Source of the DNA: Prauserella_A sp040645195
Lineage (GTDB): Bacteria; Actinomycetota; Actinomycetes; Mycobacteriales; Pseudonocardiaceae
Length of the DNA: 64,000 bases
Assembly (NCBI RefSeq): GCF_040645195.1
Contig: NZ_JBEYXW010000003.1
Span: 62,001 to 126,000, forward strand
Direction: 5' to 3'
Shown: positions 49,588-57,152 of the stretch, piece after piece
Numbering within the stretch: position 1 is the first letter of the stretch
Layout: the number at the start of each line of letters is the position of its first letter
The notes under the pieces: generated by a model
Databases searched by the model: none
What the model was told of the DNA's origin: nothing
What the model saw: the letters and a program-made list of their open reading frames with translations, nothing else
Position numbers and translations under genes: made by a program

Positions 49588-50604
49588 TTACCGGTTCGGG
49601 GCGAATGCCTCTGGCCAGAGGTCTCGGTAGGCGGGCAGGCCGGGTAGCCCGGTCGCCGCCAGCAGGCCGTGCACCATGGCTCGCGCGAACACCCGCGCCG
49701 CCGCGGCGGCCAGCGCGTCGAGAGCGACCATCCGACTCGCCTCCCCGATCGGACCCCGCGCCGCCGGTAGCTCGCGGGCACCCGTGGCCAGCGCGAACAC
49801 CGTATCGCCGTCGAACATCGTGTGCGCCGGACGCACCGCGCGCGCCAGAGCGTCCTGCCCGGCGACGGCGAGCCTGCGGCACTCGGCCTTCGACAGCAGC
49901 GCATCCACGGCTACGACCCCGACAGTGGTGTTGAGATCCGTGCCCACGGTCCCGGGGGTCACCGCCCGCCGGGGCCAACCGGTGACCCCGAACTCACCGT
50001 CCACCTCGTGATCGGCGGCGAACGGCTCGCCGGTGGCGAGGCGGACGGCCTCGCCGGAAGCGTTGACCACCGCCAGCGCACCGACGACAAATCCGTCGAC
50101 GACCTCGCTCGCAGTACCCACGCCGCCCTTCAGCGAACCGACCTGCGCGCCCGCACCGGCGCCAACCGTGCCCTGCTCGACAGGTCCCGCCTTTGCCGCC
50201 GCGCACGCCGCGTAGCCGAATGTCGCGTCCGGACGGTTACCCCACGCGCTGCGCGGCAGGTCGAAGATCACTGCGCCGGGCACGATCGGCACGACCTCAT
50301 GCGGCTCACGGCCAACCGGAAAGCCGTGCCCGTGCTCACCGAGCCAGCGCATCACCCCGTCCGCCGCGGCGAGTCCGTAGGCACTGCCGCCGGAGAAGCA
50401 CACGGCATTGACGCGCTGGACCAGATTCTCCGGCTCCAGCAGGTTCGTCTCGCGCGTGCCGGGCGCGCCGCCGCGTTGATCGACCGCACCCACCGCCCCG
50501 TCCGGCACGAGCACCACTGTGGTGCCGGTGGCCCAGCCGTCGCCGATCCGGTCGTGGTGACCGACCAGCACCCCGGACACGTCGGTGATCGCGTTCAGCG
50601 GCAT
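49588..50604 (-). CDS. P1 family peptidase (DmpA/ornithine acetyltransferase-like NTN hydrolase)
   Basis: A 338-residue NTN-hydrolase of the DmpA/BapA group: NAITDVSGVLVGHHD at the start, RVNAVCFSGGSAYGLAAADGVMRWL, and the likely self-cleavage site with a Thr nucleophile in GVVAVDALLSKAECRRLA/TDLNTTVGVV. Members are aminopeptidases for D-amino-acid or beta-peptide substrates. It corresponds to Rv1333. It is followed closely by mec downstream and sits 13 bases after the DUF2017 gene. Confidence 0.88.
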   Translation of the reverse strand: MPLNAITDVSGVLVGHHDRIGDGWATGTTVVLVPDGAVGAVDQRGGAPGTRETNLLEPENLVQRVNAVCFSGGSAYGLAAADGVMRWLGEHGHGFPVGREPHEVVPIVPGAVIFDLPRSAWGNRPDATFGYAACAAAKAGPVEQGTVGAGAGAQVGSLKGGVGTASEVVDGFVVGALAVVNASGEAVRLATGEPFAADHEVDGEFGVTGWPRRAVTPGTVGTDLNTTVGVVAVDALLSKAECRRLAVAGQDALARAVRPAHTMFDGDTVFALATGARELPAARGPIGEASRMVALDALAAAAARVFARAMVHGLLAATGLPGLPAYRDLWPEAFAPNR

Positions 50605-50617
50605 CCCGGCACGCCCC

Positions 50618-51175
50618 TCATTCGGTCAGCGCCTGTACCAGGCTCTCCTGTACCCAGGTCAACCAGTGGTAGACGCCGAGATGCGCCGAGCGCGGATCAT
50701 CCTCCGGCAGCTCGTCCGGCATGTCCTCGGTGACGTCGAGCGCGGTGCCGAGCGCGAGCCGCACGTCGTTGAGCGCCGACAGCCACGCGTCGGCCTGCTC
50801 GTAGGTGAGCCGGAGGTCACCGCCCTCGGGTGGCAGCGTGTCCAGTACAACGGCCGCGACGCCGACCTTGGCCTCCAGCACCTCGGGTTCGTGCAGCGAC
50901 CGCAGCGCGGCGGCGGAGTCGAGCTCCTCAGCCGTCGGGTTGTCCGGGTCGAGCCGGTGGAAGTCCGGCAGCAGGCGCGACAGCACCGGGTCGTTAGGAC
51001 CCTCCGAAGGACCGGTCTGGATACCGGTCAGCTCCGCGAGCTCGTCCTGCGGTGCCTCCTGCTGGCGGGCACGCAACATGTCGTCGACCTGGCTCACGAG
51101 GCCCCGGAGCACGGCAGCCTCCTGCTGCTCGAAGCCGGCGAGCACCTTGCCCCCCTTGCGCTGCCAGTTCCTCAC
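50618..51175 (-). CDS. DUF2017 protein (Rv1332-like), linked to ClpS
   Basis: A 185-residue acidic, mostly helical protein (FEQQEAAVLRGLVSQVDDMLRAR, YEQADAWLSALNDVRLALGTALDV) of the actinobacterial DUF2017 family. Its GTG start overlaps the clpS stop (GTGA). The clpS-DUF2017 pair is conserved in actinobacteria, as in Rv1331-Rv1332, suggesting a link to ClpCP adaptor function, but no activity is known to me. Confidence 0.9.
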   Translation of the reverse strand: MRNWQRKGGKVLAGFEQQEAAVLRGLVSQVDDMLRARQQEAPQDELAELTGIQTGPSEGPNDPVLSRLLPDFHRLDPDNPTAEELDSAAALRSLHEPEVLEAKVGVAAVVLDTLPPEGGDLRLTYEQADAWLSALNDVRLALGTALDVTEDMPDELPEDDPRSAHLGVYHWLTWVQESLVQALTE

Positions 51176-51465
51176 GGCTGTTCCATCGTGGCCCACAGGC
51201 CGGCCGCGTGCAGTTTGGCCACGTCACCCTCGACTTTTTCCTTCGTCCCTGCCGACACGGTGGCCTTCCCCTTGTGGTGGACGTCGAGCATCAGCTTCGT
51301 GGCGTGTTCCCGGCTGTACCCGAACAGTTTCTGGAATACGTACGTCACGTACGACATCAGATTGACCGGGTCGTTCCAGACAATGGTCTGCCACGGTCTG
51401 TCCTCGGCGCCGGCTTCCGCACCGAGTGTCTTTTCGGCCTCGACAGGCGTGGTCATGCTCCCCAT
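51172..51465 (-). CDS. clpS: ATP-dependent Clp protease adaptor ClpS
   Basis: A 97-residue adaptor that delivers N-degron proteins to ClpC/ClpA. PWQTIVWNDPVNLMSYVTYVFQKLFGYSREHATKLMLDVHHKGKA holds the N-degron pocket residues (ND-P and the Met/His positions). Start ATG 51465 or 51456. It is the first gene of a leftward coupled series with DUF2017 and P1 peptidase genes, and divergent from pncB. Confidence 0.95.
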   Translation of the reverse strand: MGSMTTPVEAEKTLGAEAGAEDRPWQTIVWNDPVNLMSYVTYVFQKLFGYSREHATKLMLDVHHKGKATVSAGTKEKVEGDVAKLHAAGLWATMEQP

Positions 51466-51531
51466 GTTGTCACGCCGCCACCCGCCGGTGCCGCAGTAGG
51501 TCACACCCCGCGGGTGAATACGCTGTGCCGC

Positions 51532-52830
51532 ATGGCCGCTGCGGAACAGAGTGCGAGCAGCACAGCGCTGCTGACCGACCACTACGAGCTGACCATGCTG
51601 GGCAGCGCCCTCGCCGATGGCACCGAGCAGCGGGACTGCGTGTTCGAGGTGTTCGCACGCAGGCTGCCGGCGGGGCGGCGCTACGGCGTCGTCGCGGGTA
51701 CCGGCCGGGTCCTCGACGCGATCGCGGACTTCCGCTTCGCCGATGCCGAGCTCGCACAGCTTGAAGCCACGGCGGTCGTCGACTCCGACACACTGAACTG
51801 GCTCGCGGGCTACCGCTTCTCCGGCGACATCGACGGCTATCCCGAAGGGGAGCTGTACTTTCCGGGCTCGCCGATCCTCACCGTGCGCGGCACCTTCGCC
51901 GAGTCGGTGCTGCTGGAGACCTTGGTGCTGTCGATCCTCAACCACGACAGCGCGGTCGCCTCCGCCGCGGCACGCATGTCGAGCGCGGCACACGGCAGGC
52001 CGATCATCGAGATGGGCAGCAGGCGCACCCACGAGGACGCCGCGGTCGCGGCGGCGCGGGCCGCCTACCTCGCCGGGTTCGCCACGACGTCCAACCTGGA
52101 ATCGGGGCGGCGCTACGGAATTCCCACGCGCGGCACCGTCGCGCACGCGTTCATGCTGCTGCACGACACCGAGGAAGCCGCTTTCCGGGCACAGGTACAG
52201 AAGATGGGTGCCGACACCACGCTGCTGGTGGACACCTACGACATCACCGCGGGCATCGAAGCGGCCGTCCGCGTCGCGGGACCGGAGCTCGGCGCCATCC
52301 GGATCGACTCCGGCGACGTCGGCGTTCTCGCCCGCAAGGCGCGCGAACAGCTCGACTCGCTCGGCGCCAAGGACGCCCGCATCGTGGTGTCCGGCGATCT
52401 CGACGAGCACTCGATCGCGGCGCTGCGCGCCGAGCCCGTCGACGCCTACGGCGTCGGGACCTCGGTGGTCACCGGCTCCGGGGCGCCCACCGCCGGGATG
52501 GTCTACAAACTGGTCGAAGTGGACGGTAAGCCGGTCGCCAAACGTAGTGAGGACAAGGCGTCCCGTGGTGGCCGCAAGTCGGCGCTTCGCAGGCACAAGC
52601 CGACCGGCACCGCGCTGGAGGAGGTCGTCTACCCCACGGCGAACCCGCCGGAGAAGGGCAGGTACGACCGCGAGCTGCACATCCCGCTGATGCGCGCTGG
52701 ACAACCGGTGGACGACCTGCCCACTCTGGAGGACGGGCGGCAGCGGCTGCGTCGCGCGCTGGTCAGCCTGCCGTGGGAAGGCCTGAAGCTGTCCAGCGGC
52801 GACCCGGCTGTCCCCACGACCTTCAGCTGA
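51532..52830 (+). CDS. pncB: Nicotinate phosphoribosyltransferase
   Basis: A 432-residue enzyme of NAD salvage that makes nicotinate mononucleotide from nicotinate and PRPP. LLTDHYELTMLGSAL, EMGSRRTHEDAAVAAARAAYLAGFATTSN and IRIDSGDVGVLARKAREQLDSLG are family signatures including the phosphate-binding loop. It corresponds to Rv1330c (pncB1). It precedes pncA by 12 bases, so nicotinamide is first deamidated and then used here. Confidence 0.95.
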   Translation: MAAAEQSASSTALLTDHYELTMLGSALADGTEQRDCVFEVFARRLPAGRRYGVVAGTGRVLDAIADFRFADAELAQLEATAVVDSDTLNWLAGYRFSGDIDGYPEGELYFPGSPILTVRGTFAESVLLETLVLSILNHDSAVASAAARMSSAAHGRPIIEMGSRRTHEDAAVAAARAAYLAGFATTSNLESGRRYGIPTRGTVAHAFMLLHDTEEAAFRAQVQKMGADTTLLVDTYDITAGIEAAVRVAGPELGAIRIDSGDVGVLARKAREQLDSLGAKDARIVVSGDLDEHSIAALRAEPVDAYGVGTSVVTGSGAPTAGMVYKLVEVDGKPVAKRSEDKASRGGRKSALRRHKPTGTALEEVVYPTANPPEKGRYDRELHIPLMRAGQPVDDLPTLEDGRQRLRRALVSLPWEGLKLSSGDPAVPTTFS

Positions 52831-52842
52831 GGAGGAACGACC

Positions 52843-53415
52843 ATGACGAGCGCGCTGATCGTGGTGGACGTGCAGAACGACTTCTGTGAGGGTGGTTCCC
52901 TCGCCGTGCGGGGTGGCGCCGCGGTCGCCGAGGCGATCTCCCGGCATCTCCATGCCGACGGCTATGCACACGTCGTCGCCACGCGGGACTATCACATCGA
53001 CCCCGGTGCGCATTTCAGCGACGACCCGGACTTCGTGCGGTCCTGGCCACGGCACTGCGTGGCGGGGACCGCGGGCGCGAGCTTCCACCCGCAGCTGGAC
53101 ATCGCCCCGATCACCGCGGTGTTCTCCAAGGGCCAGTACAGCGACGGCTACTCCGGCTTCGAGGGCACGACGGATACCGGCGAGCGTCTCGCGGACTGGC
53201 TGCGTGAGCGCGCCGTCACCGCGGTGGATGTCGTCGGGATCGCGACCGACCACTGCGTCCGCGCGACCGCGCTGGACGCGGCGAGGGCCGGCTTCTCCGT
53301 GCGCGTGCTCGCCGATCTCACGGCCGGCGTCGCACGCTCCACTGTGGACGCCACGCTCGCAGAGCTCGACGCGGCGGGTGTCGAGATCAGCGGGACGCCG
53401 AGAGTCGCTTCGTGA
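52843..53415 (+). CDS. pncA: Nicotinamidase (PncA), isochorismatase family
   Basis: A 190-residue amidohydrolase that turns nicotinamide into nicotinate. The catalytic triad is visible as Asp near residue 9 (VVDVQNDF), Lys in FSKGQYSDGYSGF and Cys in GIATDHCVRATALD; metal ligands are in TRDYHIDPGAHF. GAGGAGG precedes the ATG. The gene is joined to pncB upstream and overlaps the kinase gene downstream (GTGA), forming an NAD-salvage operon. Confidence 0.95.
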   Translation: MTSALIVVDVQNDFCEGGSLAVRGGAAVAEAISRHLHADGYAHVVATRDYHIDPGAHFSDDPDFVRSWPRHCVAGTAGASFHPQLDIAPITAVFSKGQYSDGYSGFEGTTDTGERLADWLRERAVTAVDVVGIATDHCVRATALDAARAGFSVRVLADLTAGVARSTVDATLAELDAAGVEISGTPRVAS

Positions 53416-54347
53416 GCGTGCGCGGGCTGTTCACCTTCGGCGAGTCCCTTGCCGCGTTCAGCACCACCTCGGGCAAGCTGCGCCACGCCGGCACGGTCGA
53501 CGTGGGGATCGCAGGCTCGGAGGCCATGGTGGCCATCGGCGTGGCGCGGCTCGGCATCGCGTCCGCCTGGGCGGGCCGGGTCGGCGCCGACGAGCCGGGC
53601 GCGCTGATACTGGCGCGGTTGCGCGATGAGGGGGTCGACACCTCGGCGGCCACCACCGACCAGGAGGCGCCGACCGGGCTGGTGATCCGCGACTTCCGCA
53701 CACGCGACTCGACGCGGGCCGCCTACTACCGGCACGCCAGCGCGGCCGCACGCCTGTGCCCCGAGGACATCGCGGAGGACCGGATCCGCGAGGCCGGCGT
53801 ACTGCATGTCACCGGCAGCACAGCCGGTCTCTCCGACACCGCGGCCAAAACGGTGTTCACGGCCATCGAGATCGCGCGCGCCGATGACGTCACGGTGTCA
53901 CTCGACCTCGGCTACCGGCATGCGCCGTGGTCGCCTGAGGAGGCCCGCGACGTCCTGCGCGACCTGGTGACGCAGGCCGACATCGTGTTCGCCGGCGACG
54001 ATGAGGCCCGGCTGCTCGGTTTCGCCGGAACCGCCGAGGAACTGGCCGAGAGCCTCGCGGCGCTCGGCCCCGAGGAGGTGATCGTCACGCTCGGGCCGCG
54101 CGGCGCGGTCGCCGAGTTGCACGGCGCCCGCTACGACGTGCCGCGCTACCCGGTGCGCGCCGTCGACGCCGAGGGCGCCGACGAGGCCTTCGTCGCCGGG
54201 TACCTCGCGGACCACCTCACCGGAGCGCCGCCCGAGCGGCGCGTGCGCACGGCCGCGGCCTGTCGTGCGCTCGCGCTGTCGGTGGCAGGCGACTGGGACG
54301 GCCTGCCCGACCGGGAGGAGCTGATCCAGCTCGCCCGTCCCCGCTGA
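53412..54347 (+). CDS. PfkB-family sugar/nucleoside kinase-like protein with altered active site
   Basis: A 311-residue ribokinase-fold protein similar to 2-keto-3-deoxygluconate kinases (LFTFGESLAAFSTTSGKL, RVGADEPGALILARLRDEGVDTS). The PfkB signature 2, normally DTTGAGDAF with Asp as catalytic base, reads DAEGADEAF, so the catalytic Asp position is Glu and the preceding Gly is Asp. It may be inactive or have an altered role. The start overlaps the pncA stop (GTGA), tying it to NAD salvage; a nicotinamide riboside or ribose-type kinase role is possible but unproven. Confidence 0.82.
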   Translation: MSVRGLFTFGESLAAFSTTSGKLRHAGTVDVGIAGSEAMVAIGVARLGIASAWAGRVGADEPGALILARLRDEGVDTSAATTDQEAPTGLVIRDFRTRDSTRAAYYRHASAAARLCPEDIAEDRIREAGVLHVTGSTAGLSDTAAKTVFTAIEIARADDVTVSLDLGYRHAPWSPEEARDVLRDLVTQADIVFAGDDEARLLGFAGTAEELAESLAALGPEEVIVTLGPRGAVAELHGARYDVPRYPVRAVDAEGADEAFVAGYLADHLTGAPPERRVRTAAACRALALSVAGDWDGLPDREELIQLARPR

Positions 54348-54355
54348 CGGGCCGG

Positions 54356-55015
54356 TCAGCCACCGTAGGGGTCGCAGCTCGCGCTGCCGACGTAGATGTC
54401 GCCGCTGCCGGGCCCGCCCTCGGGGAACAGCTTGATGTGCAGGGCATGGGTGGTGAGGCTGCCGTCCGGCGGGGTCGGCGCGACGAACTCATTGAGTACC
54501 AGCTCCGCCATCGGCGGGTCCCCGGCCGTGGGGCTGGGGATGGTGATGCTGTGGTTGGGCGGGATGCTCGACGGCATGGTGAAACCGGATACGCCGCCCA
54601 GCTCGACATAGCCGCTGCTGCCGTTGTCCGTGGTCTGGCACTCCGCGGTGTAGGTGCGCACCCGGATCGTCGGCCCGCCGAACTGCCGCAGCACCGACGT
54701 CTCGAACCGCTGCCCCGTCACCTTCGCGCTGGACACCCCGTCGGCTCCGCGGGTGCACGTCGTCTCGCCGCGGCCGTACTCGGTGGTGGTACCCACGTCG
54801 GCACCGCGCGAGTTTCCGGCCTCCGGCCCGGCGACGTCGCACGGCGCGATCGGCGCGGCCTGCGCCGGCGTGCCCCCGACGACGATGTCGACCTCACCGA
54901 GCGAGGCCGACGCGGTCGAGGGGGTCGAGGTGGGCGCTGCCTGCGCGGGGGCCGGAACGGCCAGCGCTCCCCCAGCCAGGATCGCCACCACCATCGCCTT
55001 GTGGATCTTCGTCAT
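54356..55015 (-). CDS. Secreted choice-of-anchor P family protein
   Basis: A 219-residue exported protein. The signal peptide KIHKAMVVAILAGGALAVPAPAQA is followed by a beta-rich domain with four or more Cys residues (PCDVAGPE, TTCTRGADG, TAECQTTD, SASCDPYGG) that fits the choice-of-anchor P pattern (NSRGADVGTTTEYG). ATG 55015 follows GGGAGGAG. Such surface proteins are common in actinomycetes; the function is unknown. Confidence 0.8.
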   Translation of the reverse strand: MTKIHKAMVVAILAGGALAVPAPAQAAPTSTPSTASASLGEVDIVVGGTPAQAAPIAPCDVAGPEAGNSRGADVGTTTEYGRGETTCTRGADGVSSAKVTGQRFETSVLRQFGGPTIRVRTYTAECQTTDNGSSGYVELGGVSGFTMPSSIPPNHSITIPSPTAGDPPMAELVLNEFVAPTPPDGSLTTHALHIKLFPEGGPGSGDIYVGSASCDPYGG

Positions 55016-55153
55016 CGTCAGCTCCTCCCGACATCGCCATCGCCTCGCGGACCGCACTGGTCCGCACACGACATCGGCGAGCCCGCGCCGGCCCCTGACC
55101 CGGCGACGCCCACACCACCCACTCGTGTGAACGCCGCCGGCAGTGACGGCGAC

Positions 55154-56992
55154 TCAGCCCTCGCGCAGGGTACGGATGTCGCCGAGGATCACCTGCTTCT
55201 CGTCCGGGATGAAACCGGCGCGCCGCACGGCCTGCTCGGCAAGCCGCCACCTGCTCGCGTCGAGGTGCCGCAGGATCTCGGCGGTCGCCGTCGGCGAGAC
55301 TCCCGCCTCGGCGACCAATACCCGGACCCCGGTGACATCGACGACCACCTCGAACGTCGACGAGGTCTCGACCGTGCCGCCAGGACCGCTGGCGACCGCG
55401 GTCAGCTTGTGCTCCCCTGCGGCAAGGCCACGCAGGTCGAGTGGCTGCGCCGGGTCGAGTGGGCTGCCGTCGAGGGTGACCGTCACGGTCTCGGCATTGC
55501 GTGCGTCGACGGCGACGGCCGCCGAGGCGTACCGGCGCAGCTCCGCCCCGTTGGCCGGTGCGGTGATCGTCACTGCCGGTTCTGCGGTCTCCTCCTGCTC
55601 CGCACGCTGCCGCCAGCCAACGTGCTCACCTGGCTTGTTGGTGATGACCGCGTCCACGCCGAGCTCGGCCAGCTGCCGCCAGCTGGCGGGGTCGTCGATC
55701 GTGTAAGGCATGACAGCGATACCGGCGTCGTTGAGCCGGTCCACCACGTCCGGCCGGGTCCGCAGCGCCGCCACCGACGGGTTGTAGGCGACAACGCCGA
55801 ACGCCTGCGCCGTAGCCAGCGGATCGATGTCCAGCACCGAGCGCAGCAGGCCCCGTGGGATCTCGGGAGCGAGCTCACGCGCGTCGCGCAGCACCTGCTC
55901 GTCGAAGCTCTGCAACAGCACCTGGTCGGCCATGTCCCGTTCGCGCACGGCGGAGACGATGCGCTCGGTCTCGGCTCGCGTTTCCGGCCCCTTGATCTCC
56001 AGCAACAGTGTCGGGCCGCTGTTGTCGATGGCATCGAGCACCTGGTCCAACGTCGGCACACGCTGGCCTGCGAAGCCCGGCGAGAACCACGATCCGGCGT
56101 CGAGGCTGGTGACGTAGTCGGCGCTCAGCGCGGACACCACGCCGGAGCCGTCCGTCGTACGGTCCACTGTGGAGTCATGCATGACGACGGGAACACCGTC
56201 GGCGGTGCTGTGCACATCGATCTCGACGTACTCTGCGCGGGCCCGGATCCCCGCCTCGATGGCGGCCAGTGTGTTCTCCGGTGCCACCGACGAGTAACCG
56301 CGGTGCGCGACGGTCAGCGGCAACGCGCCGTCCGGCTGTGTCACCGGCAGCGGCTCCAGTTCGGTGACCACGACGTCGTCGATGCTGATGCGCGCCCCGT
56401 CGGCGATGAACCCGAGCACGCCGCCGCTGCTGCGCTGCACCTGGGTGGTCGTCAGCACGGTCTGGCCGTCGAAGGTCCACGTCGCGCGGCCGCCGTGCAC
56501 CTCGATGCTCACCCGGATGTCCCGCCCGGTCCCGGCGTCGTGCGGGGCCGAGGCGGTGTCGGTGACGTCCCAGGTGTTGCCCTTGGTGCGGCCGGCGAAC
56601 TCGATGCCGTTGTTCGCGGTGGACTGCGAGCGCATGATCGCCTGGCTCCACGGCACGGCACCCGCGGGATCGGTGTCGAGCACGATGCCCGCCCACCGGC
56701 TCGCGTTGTTCACGGCCTCGAACCGGATGGTGGCCTCGGCGCGGAAGTCGTTCAGATGCCGGCCGAAGGTGATCCGGGACAGCGTGCCGGGTGCCGTGTT
56801 GACCAGGCGACCGTCGCTGACCTGCCAGGTGCCTGCGACCGGCGTCCAGCCGGCCGGCACCGTCGGGCCGTCGAACGACTCGCGGACCACGACGTCACCG
56901 GGTGCGGCGGCCGCGACCTGCGGTAGCGCGGGGCCGACGAACGCCAACGCGAGCGCGGCGGCAAGCAGCCGGACAGATCTGCGTCTCATCAC
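55154..56992 (-). CDS. Secreted glycerophosphodiester phosphodiesterase with accessory domains
   Basis: A 612-residue exported enzyme. After a signal peptide (residues 1-29) comes a concanavalin-like beta-sandwich (~35-215), then a GDPD TIM barrel with VAHRGYSSVAPENT, YVEIDVHSTADGVPVVMHDSTVDRTT and LLLEIKGPET carrying the catalytic His pair and metal Glu/Asp residues. An Ig-like domain (~475-550) and a short helical tail follow. It should release glycerol-3-phosphate from lipid head groups or teichoic-type polymers. It stands alone; ATG 56992 or 56989. Confidence 0.92.
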   Translation of the reverse strand: MMRRRSVRLLAAALALAFVGPALPQVAAAAPGDVVVRESFDGPTVPAGWTPVAGTWQVSDGRLVNTAPGTLSRITFGRHLNDFRAEATIRFEAVNNASRWAGIVLDTDPAGAVPWSQAIMRSQSTANNGIEFAGRTKGNTWDVTDTASAPHDAGTGRDIRVSIEVHGGRATWTFDGQTVLTTTQVQRSSGGVLGFIADGARISIDDVVVTELEPLPVTQPDGALPLTVAHRGYSSVAPENTLAAIEAGIRARAEYVEIDVHSTADGVPVVMHDSTVDRTTDGSGVVSALSADYVTSLDAGSWFSPGFAGQRVPTLDQVLDAIDNSGPTLLLEIKGPETRAETERIVSAVRERDMADQVLLQSFDEQVLRDARELAPEIPRGLLRSVLDIDPLATAQAFGVVAYNPSVAALRTRPDVVDRLNDAGIAVMPYTIDDPASWRQLAELGVDAVITNKPGEHVGWRQRAEQEETAEPAVTITAPANGAELRRYASAAVAVDARNAETVTVTLDGSPLDPAQPLDLRGLAAGEHKLTAVASGPGGTVETSSTFEVVVDVTGVRVLVAEAGVSPTATAEILRHLDASRWRLAEQAVRRAGFIPDEKQVILGDIRTLREG

Positions 56993-57152
56993 GGGGGTTC
57001 CTCGCTGGGGTCAAGGGAGACGGACTCGCCGACGTTATGTCCGGTTCCTGACGTATGGGTGAGCTGCGAATGGCCCTTTCGTGATCACTGCGCGACGGGC
57101 AGGCGGCGACCGCGGACGGTCTTGACAGTGGCTACCGGTAACGTCTGTTGCC

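Noticed and set aside
54437..56926. 829-codon plus-strand open frame
   Set aside because: It is antisense to the glycerophosphodiesterase and the secreted protein, both with strong domain evidence; the translated product is Arg/His/Gln-rich and without motifs.
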